Shown here: piece after piece, positions 8,621 through 16,488 of the stretch
How the letters are laid out: each line of letters opens with the position of its first letter
Position numbering within the stretch: position 1 is the stretch's first letter
Assembly (NCBI RefSeq): GCF_029223865.1
Contig: NZ_CP119520.1
Coordinates: 6,634,001-6,698,000, forward strand
DNA from: Telluria mixta
GTDB taxonomy: Bacteria; Pseudomonadota; Gammaproteobacteria; Burkholderiales; Burkholderiaceae_D
DNA length: 64,000 bases
Direction: 5' to 3'
Made by a program: the position numbers and the translations under genes
The notes under the pieces: generated by a model
Seen by the model: only the letters and a program-made list of their open reading frames with translations
What the model was told of the DNA's origin: nothing
Databases searched by the model: none

Positions 8621-9880
8621 ATGCCCGTTACCGGTGACCAGCAACTCCTCAAGCAACTGAACCGCATGGCACTGGTACGCCAGGTCAGCATCCAGCCCGG
8701 ACTGTCGCGCGCGGCCCTCGCCGACGTGCTTGGCCTGACCAAATCCACGATCAGCCTGCTCGTGCGCGAACTGGTCGACGAAGGCTGGCTCACGGAAAGC
8801 GAACTGCTCGTGACGGGCGAAGTCGGCCGGCGCGCCACGCCCCTGCACCTGGATCCATCGCGCCTCGCCCTGCTGGGCGCCGACCTGGGCGTGGACGAGG
8901 CGCGCGTCGTCGCGACGAACCTGCTGGGCGAAGTGCTCGACACGCGCATCCTCACATACGAAGACCCGACCGATCCCGTCTCCTGCATCCGCCTCGTGGC
9001 GCTCGCGCTCGTGAAGCTGGCGAAGCGGCTCGCGCGCCCCGCCGGCCAGGGCAAGCCGCGGCGCGTGCTCGGCGTGGGCATCGGGCTGCACGGCGCCGTC
9101 GACGAAGCCCTCGGCCTGCTGCGCCACGCCCCGCACCTGGGCTGGCGCGACGTCGACGTGGCGGGCATCGTGCAGACCCACGTCGCCGGCTCGCCGCTGG
9201 ACGGGCTGCCGCTGTACATGCAGAACGAGGCGAACGTGGCGGCGCTGGGGGAATTCGAGTTCGCCGACCAGTCGGGCACCGATCCGCTGATCTATCTGTC
9301 GATCGGGTACGGCGTGGGTGCCGGCGTGATCGTCAACGACCGCCTGCTGACGGGCCTGCACGGCTATGCCGGCGAAGTGGGCCACGCGATCCTGCAGGCC
9401 GGCGGGCCGCTGTGCCAGTGCGGCCGGCGCGGCTGCGCCGACGCGCTGATCGGCCTCGGCTCGCTGCTGGGCCGCGAACGCCCCAGCCATCCCGCGCTGG
9501 AAAACCTGTTCCGGCGCGTGGCCGACGGCGACCCGGCGACCTGCGCCGCCGTGGACGCGGCCGGCCGCCAGCTCGGCATCCTGCTGAACAACCTGTGGGC
9601 CGGCTTCGACCCGATGGCGATCGTCATCGGCGGTCCCGCGCTGCAGCTGGGCGACGCCTTCATCGAACCCGCACGGCACGTGCTGGCCGCGTACGCGCAC
9701 GCCGCCATGCTGGCGCCGCCCGACATCCGCACCTCGCACTTCGGCGCCCAGGCCGTCGCCGTGGGTGCCGCCGCGCTGGCGCGCTACCGCGTCACGCGTC
9801 CGCTCGACATGCTGCGCATCGAGCGCGAGACCGGCCGCGGCGCGGCTACCCGCCCGGCTGGGATGGTAATGTCTCACTGA
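8621..9880 (+). CDS. ROK family transcriptional regulator (NagC/XylR type)
   Basis: A 419-residue protein with an N-terminal winged helix-turn-helix (about residues 8-70, SRAALADVLGLTKSTISLLVRELVDEGWL) and a ROK sugar-kinase-like domain. The ROK zinc-binding signature EVGHAILQ...CQCGRRGC lies at about residues 252-272. ROK repressors of the NagC/Mlc/XylR group bind DNA and are released by a sugar or sugar phosphate. The gene diverges from TonB receptor 1 and is followed 23 bp later by an oxidoreductase. It therefore probably controls uptake and metabolism of a particular sugar at this locus. The effector is not predictable. Confidence 0.9.
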   Translation: MPVTGDQQLLKQLNRMALVRQVSIQPGLSRAALADVLGLTKSTISLLVRELVDEGWLTESELLVTGEVGRRATPLHLDPSRLALLGADLGVDEARVVATNLLGEVLDTRILTYEDPTDPVSCIRLVALALVKLAKRLARPAGQGKPRRVLGVGIGLHGAVDEALGLLRHAPHLGWRDVDVAGIVQTHVAGSPLDGLPLYMQNEANVAALGEFEFADQSGTDPLIYLSIGYGVGAGVIVNDRLLTGLHGYAGEVGHAILQAGGPLCQCGRRGCADALIGLGSLLGRERPSHPALENLFRRVADGDPATCAAVDAAGRQLGILLNNLWAGFDPMAIVIGGPALQLGDAFIEPARHVLAAYAHAAMLAPPDIRTSHFGAQAVAVGAAALARYRVTRPLDMLRIERETGRGAATRPAGMVMSH

Positions 9881-9903
9881 CCGCAACACCATCAAGGAAC
9901 ACA

Positions 9904-10968
9904 ATGAAGGACACCACGATCAACGTCGGACTCGTCGGCTACGGCTTCGCCGGCCAGGTCTTCCACGCGCCGCTGCTGCGCACGACCCCGGGTCTCGCCA
10001 TCGCCGCCGTCTCCAGCCGCAATCCGGACAAGGTGCGGGCAGGCGTCGGCGACGTCGCCGTCCATGCCGAGCCGGCCGCCCTCTTCGCCGATCCGGACGT
10101 CGCCCTCGTCGTGCTGGCCAGCCCGAATGCAACGCACTATCCGCTCGCGAAGGCGGCGCTCGAAGCGGGCAAGCACGTCGTCGTCGACAAGCCGTTCACC
10201 GACACCGCCGCCCAGGCCGCGGAACTCGTGCGCCTGGCGGAGGACAAAGGTTTGCTGCTGAGCGTCTACCACAACCGCCGCTGGGACAGCACGACGCGCA
10301 CCGCGCTGCGCCTGCTGGCCGACGGCACGCTTGGACAAGTCCGCCACGCCGCGATGCACTTCGACCGCTTCCGCCCGCAGCCGCAGGCGCGCTGGAAGGA
10401 AGAGGTGGAAGCCGGCGGCGGCATCTGGATGGACCTGGGCCCGCACCTGATCGACGAAGCGCTGCTGTATTTCGGCGAGCCGCTCGCCATCGAAGCCGAC
10501 CTGCCGGTCCTGCGTCCCGGCGGCCGCTGCGAAGACCAGTTCCAGGCGCGCCTGCGCTATGCGGACGGCCTGCGCGTGGACCTCGGTGCCAGCATGCTGG
10601 CCGCCGTCGCGCGCCCGCGCGTGGCGCTGCATGGCTTGAACGGCAGCTGGGTCAAGCAGAGTCTCGACCCGCAGGAAGCAGACCTGATCGCGGGCCGCAT
10701 GCCCACGGGCGATGCGGCCGCGTGGGGCGTCGACGCGGAAACGGGCGTGCTGGCCGTGCAGCGCGACGGTAAAGTGACGCCATCTCCGCTGCCGACCGAG
10801 AACGGCGCGTACCCGTCGTACTATGCGGGCATCCGCGACGCGCTGCTCGGCAAGGCGCCGAACCCCGTGCCGGCGCAGCAGGCGCTGACCGTCATGCGCC
10901 TGCTGGACGCCGGCCGCCTCAGCGCGGCGGAACGGCGTGAAGTGCTGCTGTCCGAAATCGCAGCGTAA
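9904..10968 (+). CDS. Gfo/Idh/MocA family NAD(P)-dependent oxidoreductase
   Basis: A 354-residue soluble enzyme. It has an N-terminal Rossmann fold with GLVGYGFAGQVFHAPLL, the family motif HVVVDKPFT (Lys near residue 98, the EKP-type catalytic Lys) and a C-terminal alpha/beta domain with GGGIWMDLGPHLIDEALLYFG holding the conserved His. It resembles E. coli YdgJ/YhhX-like sugar dehydrogenases. The ATG at 9904 was chosen because it starts the Rossmann motif and has AAGGAACACA upstream; the frame is open further upstream but overlaps the ROK gene. The spacing suggests an operon with the ROK regulator. The actual polyol or sugar substrate is unknown. Confidence 0.88.
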   Translation: MKDTTINVGLVGYGFAGQVFHAPLLRTTPGLAIAAVSSRNPDKVRAGVGDVAVHAEPAALFADPDVALVVLASPNATHYPLAKAALEAGKHVVVDKPFTDTAAQAAELVRLAEDKGLLLSVYHNRRWDSTTRTALRLLADGTLGQVRHAAMHFDRFRPQPQARWKEEVEAGGGIWMDLGPHLIDEALLYFGEPLAIEADLPVLRPGGRCEDQFQARLRYADGLRVDLGASMLAAVARPRVALHGLNGSWVKQSLDPQEADLIAGRMPTGDAAAWGVDAETGVLAVQRDGKVTPSPLPTENGAYPSYYAGIRDALLGKAPNPVPAQQALTVMRLLDAGRLSAAERREVLLSEIAA

Positions 10969-10972
10969 AACG

Positions 10973-11446
10973 TCAGCCCTGCCCCGCCTCCAGGTTCGCG
11001 CGCACCCGCTCCAGCAAGTCGAGCAGGGTCGCGCGCTCCGCCTCCGCAATCCCCTCCAGCGCCGTCTCGGCCAGCGCGCCGTCGTGGCGGTGCAGCGCCG
11101 CGAACATCGCCTTGCCCGCCTCCGACAGCGACAGCCGCGTGCTGCGCTTGTCCGTCTCGTCGGCCGTCGCGTCCAGCAGCCCGCGGTCGCGCAGCCCGCG
11201 GATCAGGCGCGCCAGCTGCGCCTTGTCGCGTCCCGAATGCGCGGCGAGGTCGCTCTGCGTCGCACCGGGCCGGCGCGCAAAGAATCCCAGCACCTTGATC
11301 TCCATGTGCGCCAGGTCGTGCGGGCCGGCGCGCAGGCTGCGCTGCTGGGCCGACCGGTACAGGTGCATGATCGCGTGGACACGCTCCAGCACCTCCAGCG
11401 CGGGCGATGGAGGATTTTGGTTGACTTCATCAACTATGTTTCGCAT
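10973..11446 (-). CDS. MarR family transcriptional regulator
   Basis: About 157 residues, with the MarR winged helix-turn-helix: HMEIKVLGFFARRPGATQSDLA, then GRDKAQLARLIRGLRDRGLL and the wing DETDKRSTRLSLSEAG. The ATG at 11446 (MRNIVDEV) gives a normal MarR length. A TTG at 11464 in the same frame would add six residues. Neither has a clear Shine-Dalgarno sequence, and a start further inside cannot be excluded. It diverges from a siderophore-interacting-protein gene. An inverted repeat at 11420-11434 lies inside the first codons of this gene, so the protein may repress both directions. It ends 4 bp from the convergent oxidoreductase. Confidence 0.85.
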   Translation of the reverse strand: MRNIVDEVNQNPPSPALEVLERVHAIMHLYRSAQQRSLRAGPHDLAHMEIKVLGFFARRPGATQSDLAAHSGRDKAQLARLIRGLRDRGLLDATADETDKRSTRLSLSEAGKAMFAALHRHDGALAETALEGIAEAERATLLDLLERVRANLEAGQG

Positions 11447-11449
11447 AAT
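11420..11449 (+). promoter_or_regulatory. Promoter and MarR-type operator for the siderophore-interacting protein
   Basis: TTGACT (11421-11426), a 17-bp spacer and CATAAT (11444-11449) form a good sigma70 promoter about 31 bp upstream of the ATG at 11481. The inverted repeat GTTGA-N5-TCAAC (11420-11434) covers the -35 box and is the natural candidate for the MarR regulator operator. It also lies in the 5' coding part of the divergent MarR gene. Confidence 0.6.
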
Positions 11450-11480
11450 GGGGGATATTATCAACTAATTCGGAGCAACG

Positions 11481-12215
11481 ATGGAGCAATCTGCAAACCA
11501 GCTCGTACGCCGCGTACGCCACGAACTCAAGCTGCGCGAACTGACGGTATCGCGCATCGAACGCCTGGGCGACGGCTTCGTCGCCATCACCTTCACGGGC
11601 GAGGCGCTGGCCGATTTCACGTCATTGTCGTTCGACGACCACGTCAAGTTCATGTTCCCGGATCCGGACGCACAGGGAGAACAGGTGAGGCGCGACTATA
11701 CCCCACGGCGCTTCAGCCGCGAAGCCCTCGAGCTCACGATCGAGTTCGCGCTGCACGGCGACGGCAAGGCGTCCGACTGGGCACGCAACGCCGTCGTGGG
11801 CCGGCGAGCCCTCGTCGGCGGGCCGCGCGGCTCGATGATCGTCCCGTTGGAACTCGACTGGCACCTGCTGGCGGGCGACGCGACCGCCCTGCCCGCCATC
11901 GCGCGGCGACTGGAAGAGCTGCCGGGCGGGAGCCGGGCGATCGTATTCGTGCACGCGGCGCCGGCGGACCGGCGCGTGTTTGCCGGTGCGGCGGATGTGG
12001 ATCTGCGCTGGTTCGATACGCCGGACGCACTGGTGGCGGACCTGGAAGCATGGGCGCTGCCGCCCGGCCGCGGATTCGCGTGGGGCGGCGGCGAAGCGTC
12101 GATGATGGCGCGGGTGCGCCAGGTGCTGAACGGGAAAGGCGTGCCGCGCGAGGCGACACGGGTGTCGGCGTACTGGAAGCAAGGCGTGGCCGAACACCAC
12201 GAGAACCTCGACTGA
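11481..12215 (+). CDS. Siderophore-interacting protein (ViuB-type FAD ferric reductase)
   Basis: A 244-residue cytosolic flavoprotein of the SIP family. The N-terminal FAD-binding barrel has the signature RRDYTPRRF (near residue 72) and ends in GGPRGSMIV. The C-terminal NAD(P)H domain has WHLLAGDATALPAIARRLE and FAWGGGEASMM, and the tail SAYWKQGVAEHHE is typical of the family. These proteins reduce ferric siderophores to release iron. The expected Fur regulation is not evident; instead a MarR regulator is divergent and shares the promoter region. The gene ends 5 bp from the convergent PEP-CTERM gene. Confidence 0.9.
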   Translation: MEQSANQLVRRVRHELKLRELTVSRIERLGDGFVAITFTGEALADFTSLSFDDHVKFMFPDPDAQGEQVRRDYTPRRFSREALELTIEFALHGDGKASDWARNAVVGRRALVGGPRGSMIVPLELDWHLLAGDATALPAIARRLEELPGGSRAIVFVHAAPADRRVFAGAADVDLRWFDTPDALVADLEAWALPPGRGFAWGGGEASMMARVRQVLNGKGVPREATRVSAYWKQGVAEHHENLD

Positions 12216-12220
12216 TGACG

Positions 12221-12775
12221 TCAGGCTTTACGCCTGCGCCGTGCCGTCATCAACCCGGCCAACGACACACCCATCAACGCCAGCGACCCCGGCTCCGGCA
12301 CCGTGAACTCGTCCATCGCCCACGCCGTCGGGCTGCTGTTGTACACGACGAGCGTATCGATGCCGGCCCAGTCGAGCTGGATCCAGCGCGGCGTCGTCGT
12401 GTCCAGCGTGAACGCGCTGGAGGTGAACAGCAGCTGGCCGTTGCGCCAGCCTTCGAACGAGATCTCCTGGTCGACCCAGGCCGACGTGAAGTACGCGCCC
12501 GTGTATTCCCACGCGTTGCCGTCCGCCTTCGAGATCGTCGCGGGCATGCCGTACCAGTTGTACGCCACGTTCGACGCCGACACGGCGCCCGCCTCGAAGC
12601 CGCTGCCGGGATAGGCGCCGGCGCTCACGGTCCCCATATTGTCCCAGTTGAAGCCCGCGTAGCCGGCGTCGATCGGGAGCGTCTCGTCGCCCGACAGGTC
12701 GTCGAAATGGACGATGGTCGCATTGGCCATCGTGCACATCGCTGCGGCCAGCAGGCCGATGATCGTCTTTTTCAT
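12221..12775 (-). CDS. PEP-CTERM sorting-domain protein
   Basis: About 184 residues: a signal peptide (MKKTIIGLLAAAMCTMANA), a beta-rich extracellular domain of unknown function and a C-terminal sorting signal. That signal comprises VPEPGS, the helix LALMGVSLAGLM and the basic tail ARRRRKA. PEP-CTERM proteins are processed by an EpsH-type exosortase and often relate to exopolysaccharide or surface structures. The ATG at 12775 is preferred because AAAGGG lies 6 bp upstream; an in-frame ATG two codons earlier is possible. It follows the GH43 gene by 11 bp on the same strand, so it may be co-expressed. The domain may bind carbohydrate, but no family was recognised. Confidence 0.88.
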   Translation of the reverse strand: MKKTIIGLLAAAMCTMANATIVHFDDLSGDETLPIDAGYAGFNWDNMGTVSAGAYPGSGFEAGAVSASNVAYNWYGMPATISKADGNAWEYTGAYFTSAWVDQEISFEGWRNGQLLFTSSAFTLDTTTPRWIQLDWAGIDTLVVYNSSPTAWAMDEFTVPEPGSLALMGVSLAGLMTARRRRKA

Positions 12776-12786
12776 GGTCATCCCTT

Positions 12787-15129
12787 TCAGTGTGCGATGC
12801 CGGCGACTTCGGAATCGCTCAGGGCCGCGTTATAGATGCGCAGCTCGTCGATCGCGCCCTTGTACGGCGTATCCCAGTAATTCACGCCCAGCGCGAAGGT
12901 ACCGGTCGTCGTCGTGAACACGTTCGGGAAGTTCGTGCCGGAGAAGCGCTTGACGCCATTCACATACACGTTGACGGCACCGTTGTTGACGGTGAACGCG
13001 ACGTGCGACCACTGGTTGACGGGGATGTTCATGCCGAGGCCCGCGTCATACCAGGCGGCCCCCGACCACAGCATCGACGCGCCGCCCACGCCGCCATGCC
13101 CCATCGGCAGGAAGCTGACCCAGGAATCCGTCGTGCGCGCGCCGAAGAACGTCGTGGTGAACGCCGTCAGCTGCGCGGGTTTCAGCCACATGGCGACGGT
13201 GTACGTGTTCGACGAGATCAGGCCGTTCGGCAGGCGCACGCCGGTCGCGCCGTCGAACACGGCCGCGTTGCCGCGCATGCCGGCGCCGTACGTCAGGCTG
13301 CCGCCCGCCACGTCGATCTTGCCGCCGCTGACCGAACCGGCCGCGAAGGCGCCGTTCGAGTCGGCCAGGTTGCCGTCGAAGGCGTAGTACGCGACGAGGC
13401 CGCCCAGCTTGCGCACGGTGACGGTAAAGGTCTTCGTCAGCGTGGCCGTGCCCTTCGTGATGCGCGCGGTCAGCGTGACGTTCACGGACCCGCTGGCCGG
13501 CGTCGTCACGATGCCCGTGTTGCTGACGACGGCGGGATTCGACGACGTCCAGCTGATGACGGCGTTGCGCGCGGCGGTCGTCGGCAGCGTGAGATTGCCC
13601 GTCACGGCCGTCGTGGCGCCGAGGCTCAGCTCATTGTAGATGGCGGTGGCCACCTGCATGTCGGTGCGCGGGATCAGGCGGCTGCCGAAGATGGCGATGC
13701 CTTCGCGCGACGACGCCGTGAACGTCGTCACGTACGACTTCGACGTCTCGTCCCACTGCGTCAGCAGCACGCCTTTATAGGTCGACGCGCCCGGCAGGTT
13801 GATCTCGATCTGGTTGGCGCCCATCCTGCGCCACGTGCCGGACACGCCCCCGGTGATGCTGCCGTTGGCGTTCAACGTGATCAGCTGCGACTTCCTGATG
13901 GCGGCCGTGATGTCCTTGCCGTGGTTGACGTACAGGTAGTCGCCGAACACGAATTCCGGACGGACGGTCGTCGCCGTCTCGTTGGCGTAGCGGTACGGCG
14001 CCACGACGGGCCAGCCGTCCGCGTTCATGAACATCTGGTGCACGCGCACCTCGTGCTGCTCGCCGCGTTCCGGGAAGCGCGTGTGGAAGATCAGGAAGTG
14101 CTTGCCGGTCGCCGGGTCGTACCAGGCCGAGTTGTGGCCCGCCGAGACATAGCCCGTGCCGATGCCGGTGCCCGCCTCGCCCAGCTTGCGGTCGAACAGG
14201 AAGTTACCCATCATCTTGACGCCGTACGGCGCGATCGACGCGTCGTCGAACAGCGGTTTCGCAGGATCGGACTTCACGTTCGCCATCGCATTGCCCTGGG
14301 CGTCGACGTACGGACCGTCCGGATTGGTCGAGCGCGCGACGCGCATGTTGTAGCCGCCGTTGGCATCCAGGCCGCCGAACGACGTGAACAGGTAGTAGTA
14401 CGACGTGACGGGGCTGTACAGGATGTACGCGGCTTCGATGCGGGAGTGGTTGCCGCCGATGAGGCGCTTGCCGTAGCCCTGGTTCGGATACGGGAAGCCG
14501 GTGGCGGGGTTCATCTGCATGATGAAGATGCCGCCCGAGTACGAGCCGTAGACCATCCACAGCTTGCCCGCGTTGTCGAAGAAGACGTTCGGGTCGACCG
14601 TGTTCGGGTGCTTCAGCGCATCGTAGACGGTGCCGTCGTAGCTCGCCTGGCCCCACATGCCGGACTTCAGGATCACGCCCTTGTTGACGTACGGGCCTTC
14701 GGGGCTGTTCGCGACGGCGATGCCCAGCGCGGACCGCGGCGCGTCGCCCTGGCAGGCGTCGTAGTACATGTAGTACTTGCCGTCCGCGAGCTGGCGCACG
14801 TCCGGTGCCCACAGGGTGGTCGTGTTCGCCCACGCGAAGGTCTCGGCCAGTTCCGTGTAGACGTTCTTCGAACCGTTCAGGAACAGCGGATTGGTGGCGC
14901 TGACGCCGTCCGTCATCTGCGTCCACTTCATGAGGTCCTTCGACTTGGCCGACGCCAGGTGCGAGCCGAACACGTAGAACGTGTCGCCGGCCTTGATGAT
15001 GGACGGATCGTGCACGGACGCGTTCTGGAAAGTGGGCAGGGTCGCGCCGGCCTGGGCGTGCGCATTGGCGGCAATGAAGCAGGACGCAAATAGCGCGCCC
15101 AGTCCCGCCAGGGATAAGGGTTTGTTCAC
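12787..15129 (-). CDS. GH43 endo-alpha-1,5-L-arabinanase with Ig-like and LamG domains
   Basis: A 780-residue secreted enzyme with a signal peptide to about residue 26. The five-blade GH43 domain (about 38-350) carries Asp41 (base, SVHDPS), Asp179 (NTVDPNVFF) and Glu232 (acid, SRIEAAY), with GHNSAW as the expected blade motif. A GH43-associated C-terminal beta domain (about 370-480) follows, then a bacterial Ig-like segment with SWTSSNPAVVSNTGIVT and a LamG/concanavalin-like domain from about 585 to the end. Related enzymes hydrolyse arabinan side chains of pectin. The start is GTG with GGAG upstream. Co-directional with the PEP-CTERM gene. Confidence 0.9.
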   Translation of the reverse strand: MNKPLSLAGLGALFASCFIAANAHAQAGATLPTFQNASVHDPSIIKAGDTFYVFGSHLASAKSKDLMKWTQMTDGVSATNPLFLNGSKNVYTELAETFAWANTTTLWAPDVRQLADGKYYMYYDACQGDAPRSALGIAVANSPEGPYVNKGVILKSGMWGQASYDGTVYDALKHPNTVDPNVFFDNAGKLWMVYGSYSGGIFIMQMNPATGFPYPNQGYGKRLIGGNHSRIEAAYILYSPVTSYYYLFTSFGGLDANGGYNMRVARSTNPDGPYVDAQGNAMANVKSDPAKPLFDDASIAPYGVKMMGNFLFDRKLGEAGTGIGTGYVSAGHNSAWYDPATGKHFLIFHTRFPERGEQHEVRVHQMFMNADGWPVVAPYRYANETATTVRPEFVFGDYLYVNHGKDITAAIRKSQLITLNANGSITGGVSGTWRRMGANQIEINLPGASTYKGVLLTQWDETSKSYVTTFTASSREGIAIFGSRLIPRTDMQVATAIYNELSLGATTAVTGNLTLPTTAARNAVISWTSSNPAVVSNTGIVTTPASGSVNVTLTARITKGTATLTKTFTVTVRKLGGLVAYYAFDGNLADSNGAFAAGSVSGGKIDVAGGSLTYGAGMRGNAAVFDGATGVRLPNGLISSNTYTVAMWLKPAQLTAFTTTFFGARTTDSWVSFLPMGHGGVGGASMLWSGAAWYDAGLGMNIPVNQWSHVAFTVNNGAVNVYVNGVKRFSGTNFPNVFTTTTGTFALGVNYWDTPYKGAIDELRIYNAALSDSEVAGIAH

Positions 15130-15171
15130 TGTAGTCTCCGTCTAATAATTATGGGTATTGCTCAGGAGCGG

Positions 15172-15200
15172 AGAATGCGGCATTTTCAAACGCTTTGCAA
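15172..15200 (-). promoter_or_regulatory. Possible promoter of the GH43 gene
   Basis: On the minus strand TTGCAA (15195-15200), a 17-bp spacer and CATTCT (15172-15177) lie 43 bp upstream of the GTG start. The hexamers are only moderate matches to the sigma70 consensus. Confidence 0.35.
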
Positions 15201-15235
15201 CAGGGCCACGGACGACTCTAAGTCACTGATTCGAC

Positions 15236-15399
15236 CGGAAAATTTACAGATTTCATTATGGAAACGGCTGCGATTCCAAAAAATTGATTAATGCCGCTCA
15301 AATAAAAAATATGGATATCGATGAGGTAATCCGCGATAACTTTTTTGGGAATGGAATCGATTCGAAAACAAAAAAAGATATCGCAGATTTTTTTGCGTG
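15236..15399. other. AT-rich block between the GH43 gene and ribonuclease Z
   Basis: About 160 bp of strikingly AT-rich DNA compared with the GC-rich genes on both sides, with several A/T runs and repeated GATATCG. On the plus strand a TTG-started frame at 15284 reads about 40 charged, plausible residues before it runs antisense into the ribonuclease Z gene. No Shine-Dalgarno sequence or family is visible, so it is not called as a gene. No clear hairpin terminator for ribonuclease Z was found; the T-rich runs could serve. Confidence 0.4.
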
Positions 15400-16373
15400 T
15401 TACAAAAAATTTTTTGCGCCGAGCGTGCCGTTCCGGTCCAGGACGTACCGGTCCAAATCGCGCGCCAGATACAGCTGGCCGTCATACACGCTGCGCGCCT
15501 CCGCCTCCACCGCTGCCATCGAGAGCGGCCCCTCCCCGTCCTGGTAACGGGGACTGAAATGGGTCAGCACGAGGTTCGGCAGCCCGGCCTGTGCCGCCAT
15601 GCGCGCCACGCGCAGCGCGGAACTGTGCATCGGCCCCGGCCCCACTTTCAGAAGCACCTCTTCCGTATAGGTCGCCTCGTGGATCAGCACGTCGGCCGTG
15701 CGCGCCGCCTCCAGCAGCAGGCCGGGCGTGTCGTTGTCGCCGCCCACGATGACCGTGCGCGCCTTGCGCGGCGCCAGCAGCCAGTCGGCGGCATGCAGTA
15801 CGCGGCCGTCGTCCAGCACGGCATCGAGGCCGTGCTGCAGTGCGCCCCAGGCCGGGCCCGGTGCGATGCCGGCCGCGCGCAGGCGGGCGGCGTCCAGCTT
15901 GCGCTCCACCGTGCGTTCCGTGAAGCGGTAGGCCCAGGAGGGCATGCGGTGCGACAGCGCGATGGCGTCCACGGCCAGGTCGGGCAGGATGGGAAGATCG
16001 GGCGTATGGCCAGGTCGTCGACGGCAATGAAGTCGAGCGGATACGGCAGACCCAGTTCGCTCGTCGCCATCACGCCGTCGATGAAGGTGCGCAGCGCGGG
16101 CGGGCCGACGAGGGCCAGCGGCGCCGTGCGGTTCAGCATGCCCGCGCTGGCCAGCAGGCCGGGCAGGCCGTAGCAGTGGTCGCCGTGCAGGTGCGTGATG
16201 AAGATGGCGCGCAGGTCGTGCAGCGACAGGGTCGTGTGCAGGATGCGGTGCTGCGTGCCTTCGCCGCAGTCGACGAGCGACCAGCCGCCGCCCGGGCCGC
16301 GCAGCGCCAGGCCGCTCACGTTGCGGGTCTTGCTCGGGGTGCCGGACGAAGTGCCGAGGAACTGGAATTCCAT
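15400..16373 (-). pseudogene. rnz: Ribonuclease Z, interrupted by a -1 frameshift
   Basis: The N-terminal part starts at the ATG at 16373 (MEFQFLGTSSGTPSKTRN) and has the metallo-beta-lactamase motif THLHGDHCYGLPGL. It reads correctly to PYPLDFIAVDDLA near 16008. The rest of a normal ribonuclease Z then appears in the next frame: VDAIALSHRMPSWAYRFTERT, VIVGGDNDTP, VLIHEATY, HSSA and LVLTHFS. Restoring one base between about 15973 and 16010 gives an intact protein of about 324 residues, the normal family length. RNase Z is the tRNA 3'-end endonuclease (or exonuclease in CCA-encoding bacteria). All metal motifs are intact across both frames, so a sequencing or assembly error is as likely as true inactivation. 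Confidence 0.85.
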
Positions 16374-16488
16374 GGTTTGACGGGCCGAGGGTGGTTTCGG
16401 TCCGATTATGCCCCGTTTCGGTCGGCCGGAACGCGGTTTCGTCGCGGCGGGGTTGCCGCCGCCCGGGCCGCGGCGGCACAATTCCGGC

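Noticed and set aside
12790..15093. A 767-residue plus-strand frame opposite the GH43 gene
   Set aside because: It mirrors the GH43 gene and has no domain; GH43 catalytic residues are clear on the minus strand.
15973..16010. Programmed -1 frameshifting in rnz
   Set aside because: No slippery heptamer or downstream structure was seen at the junction, and ribonuclease Z is not known to use one; a simple indel or sequencing error is more likely.
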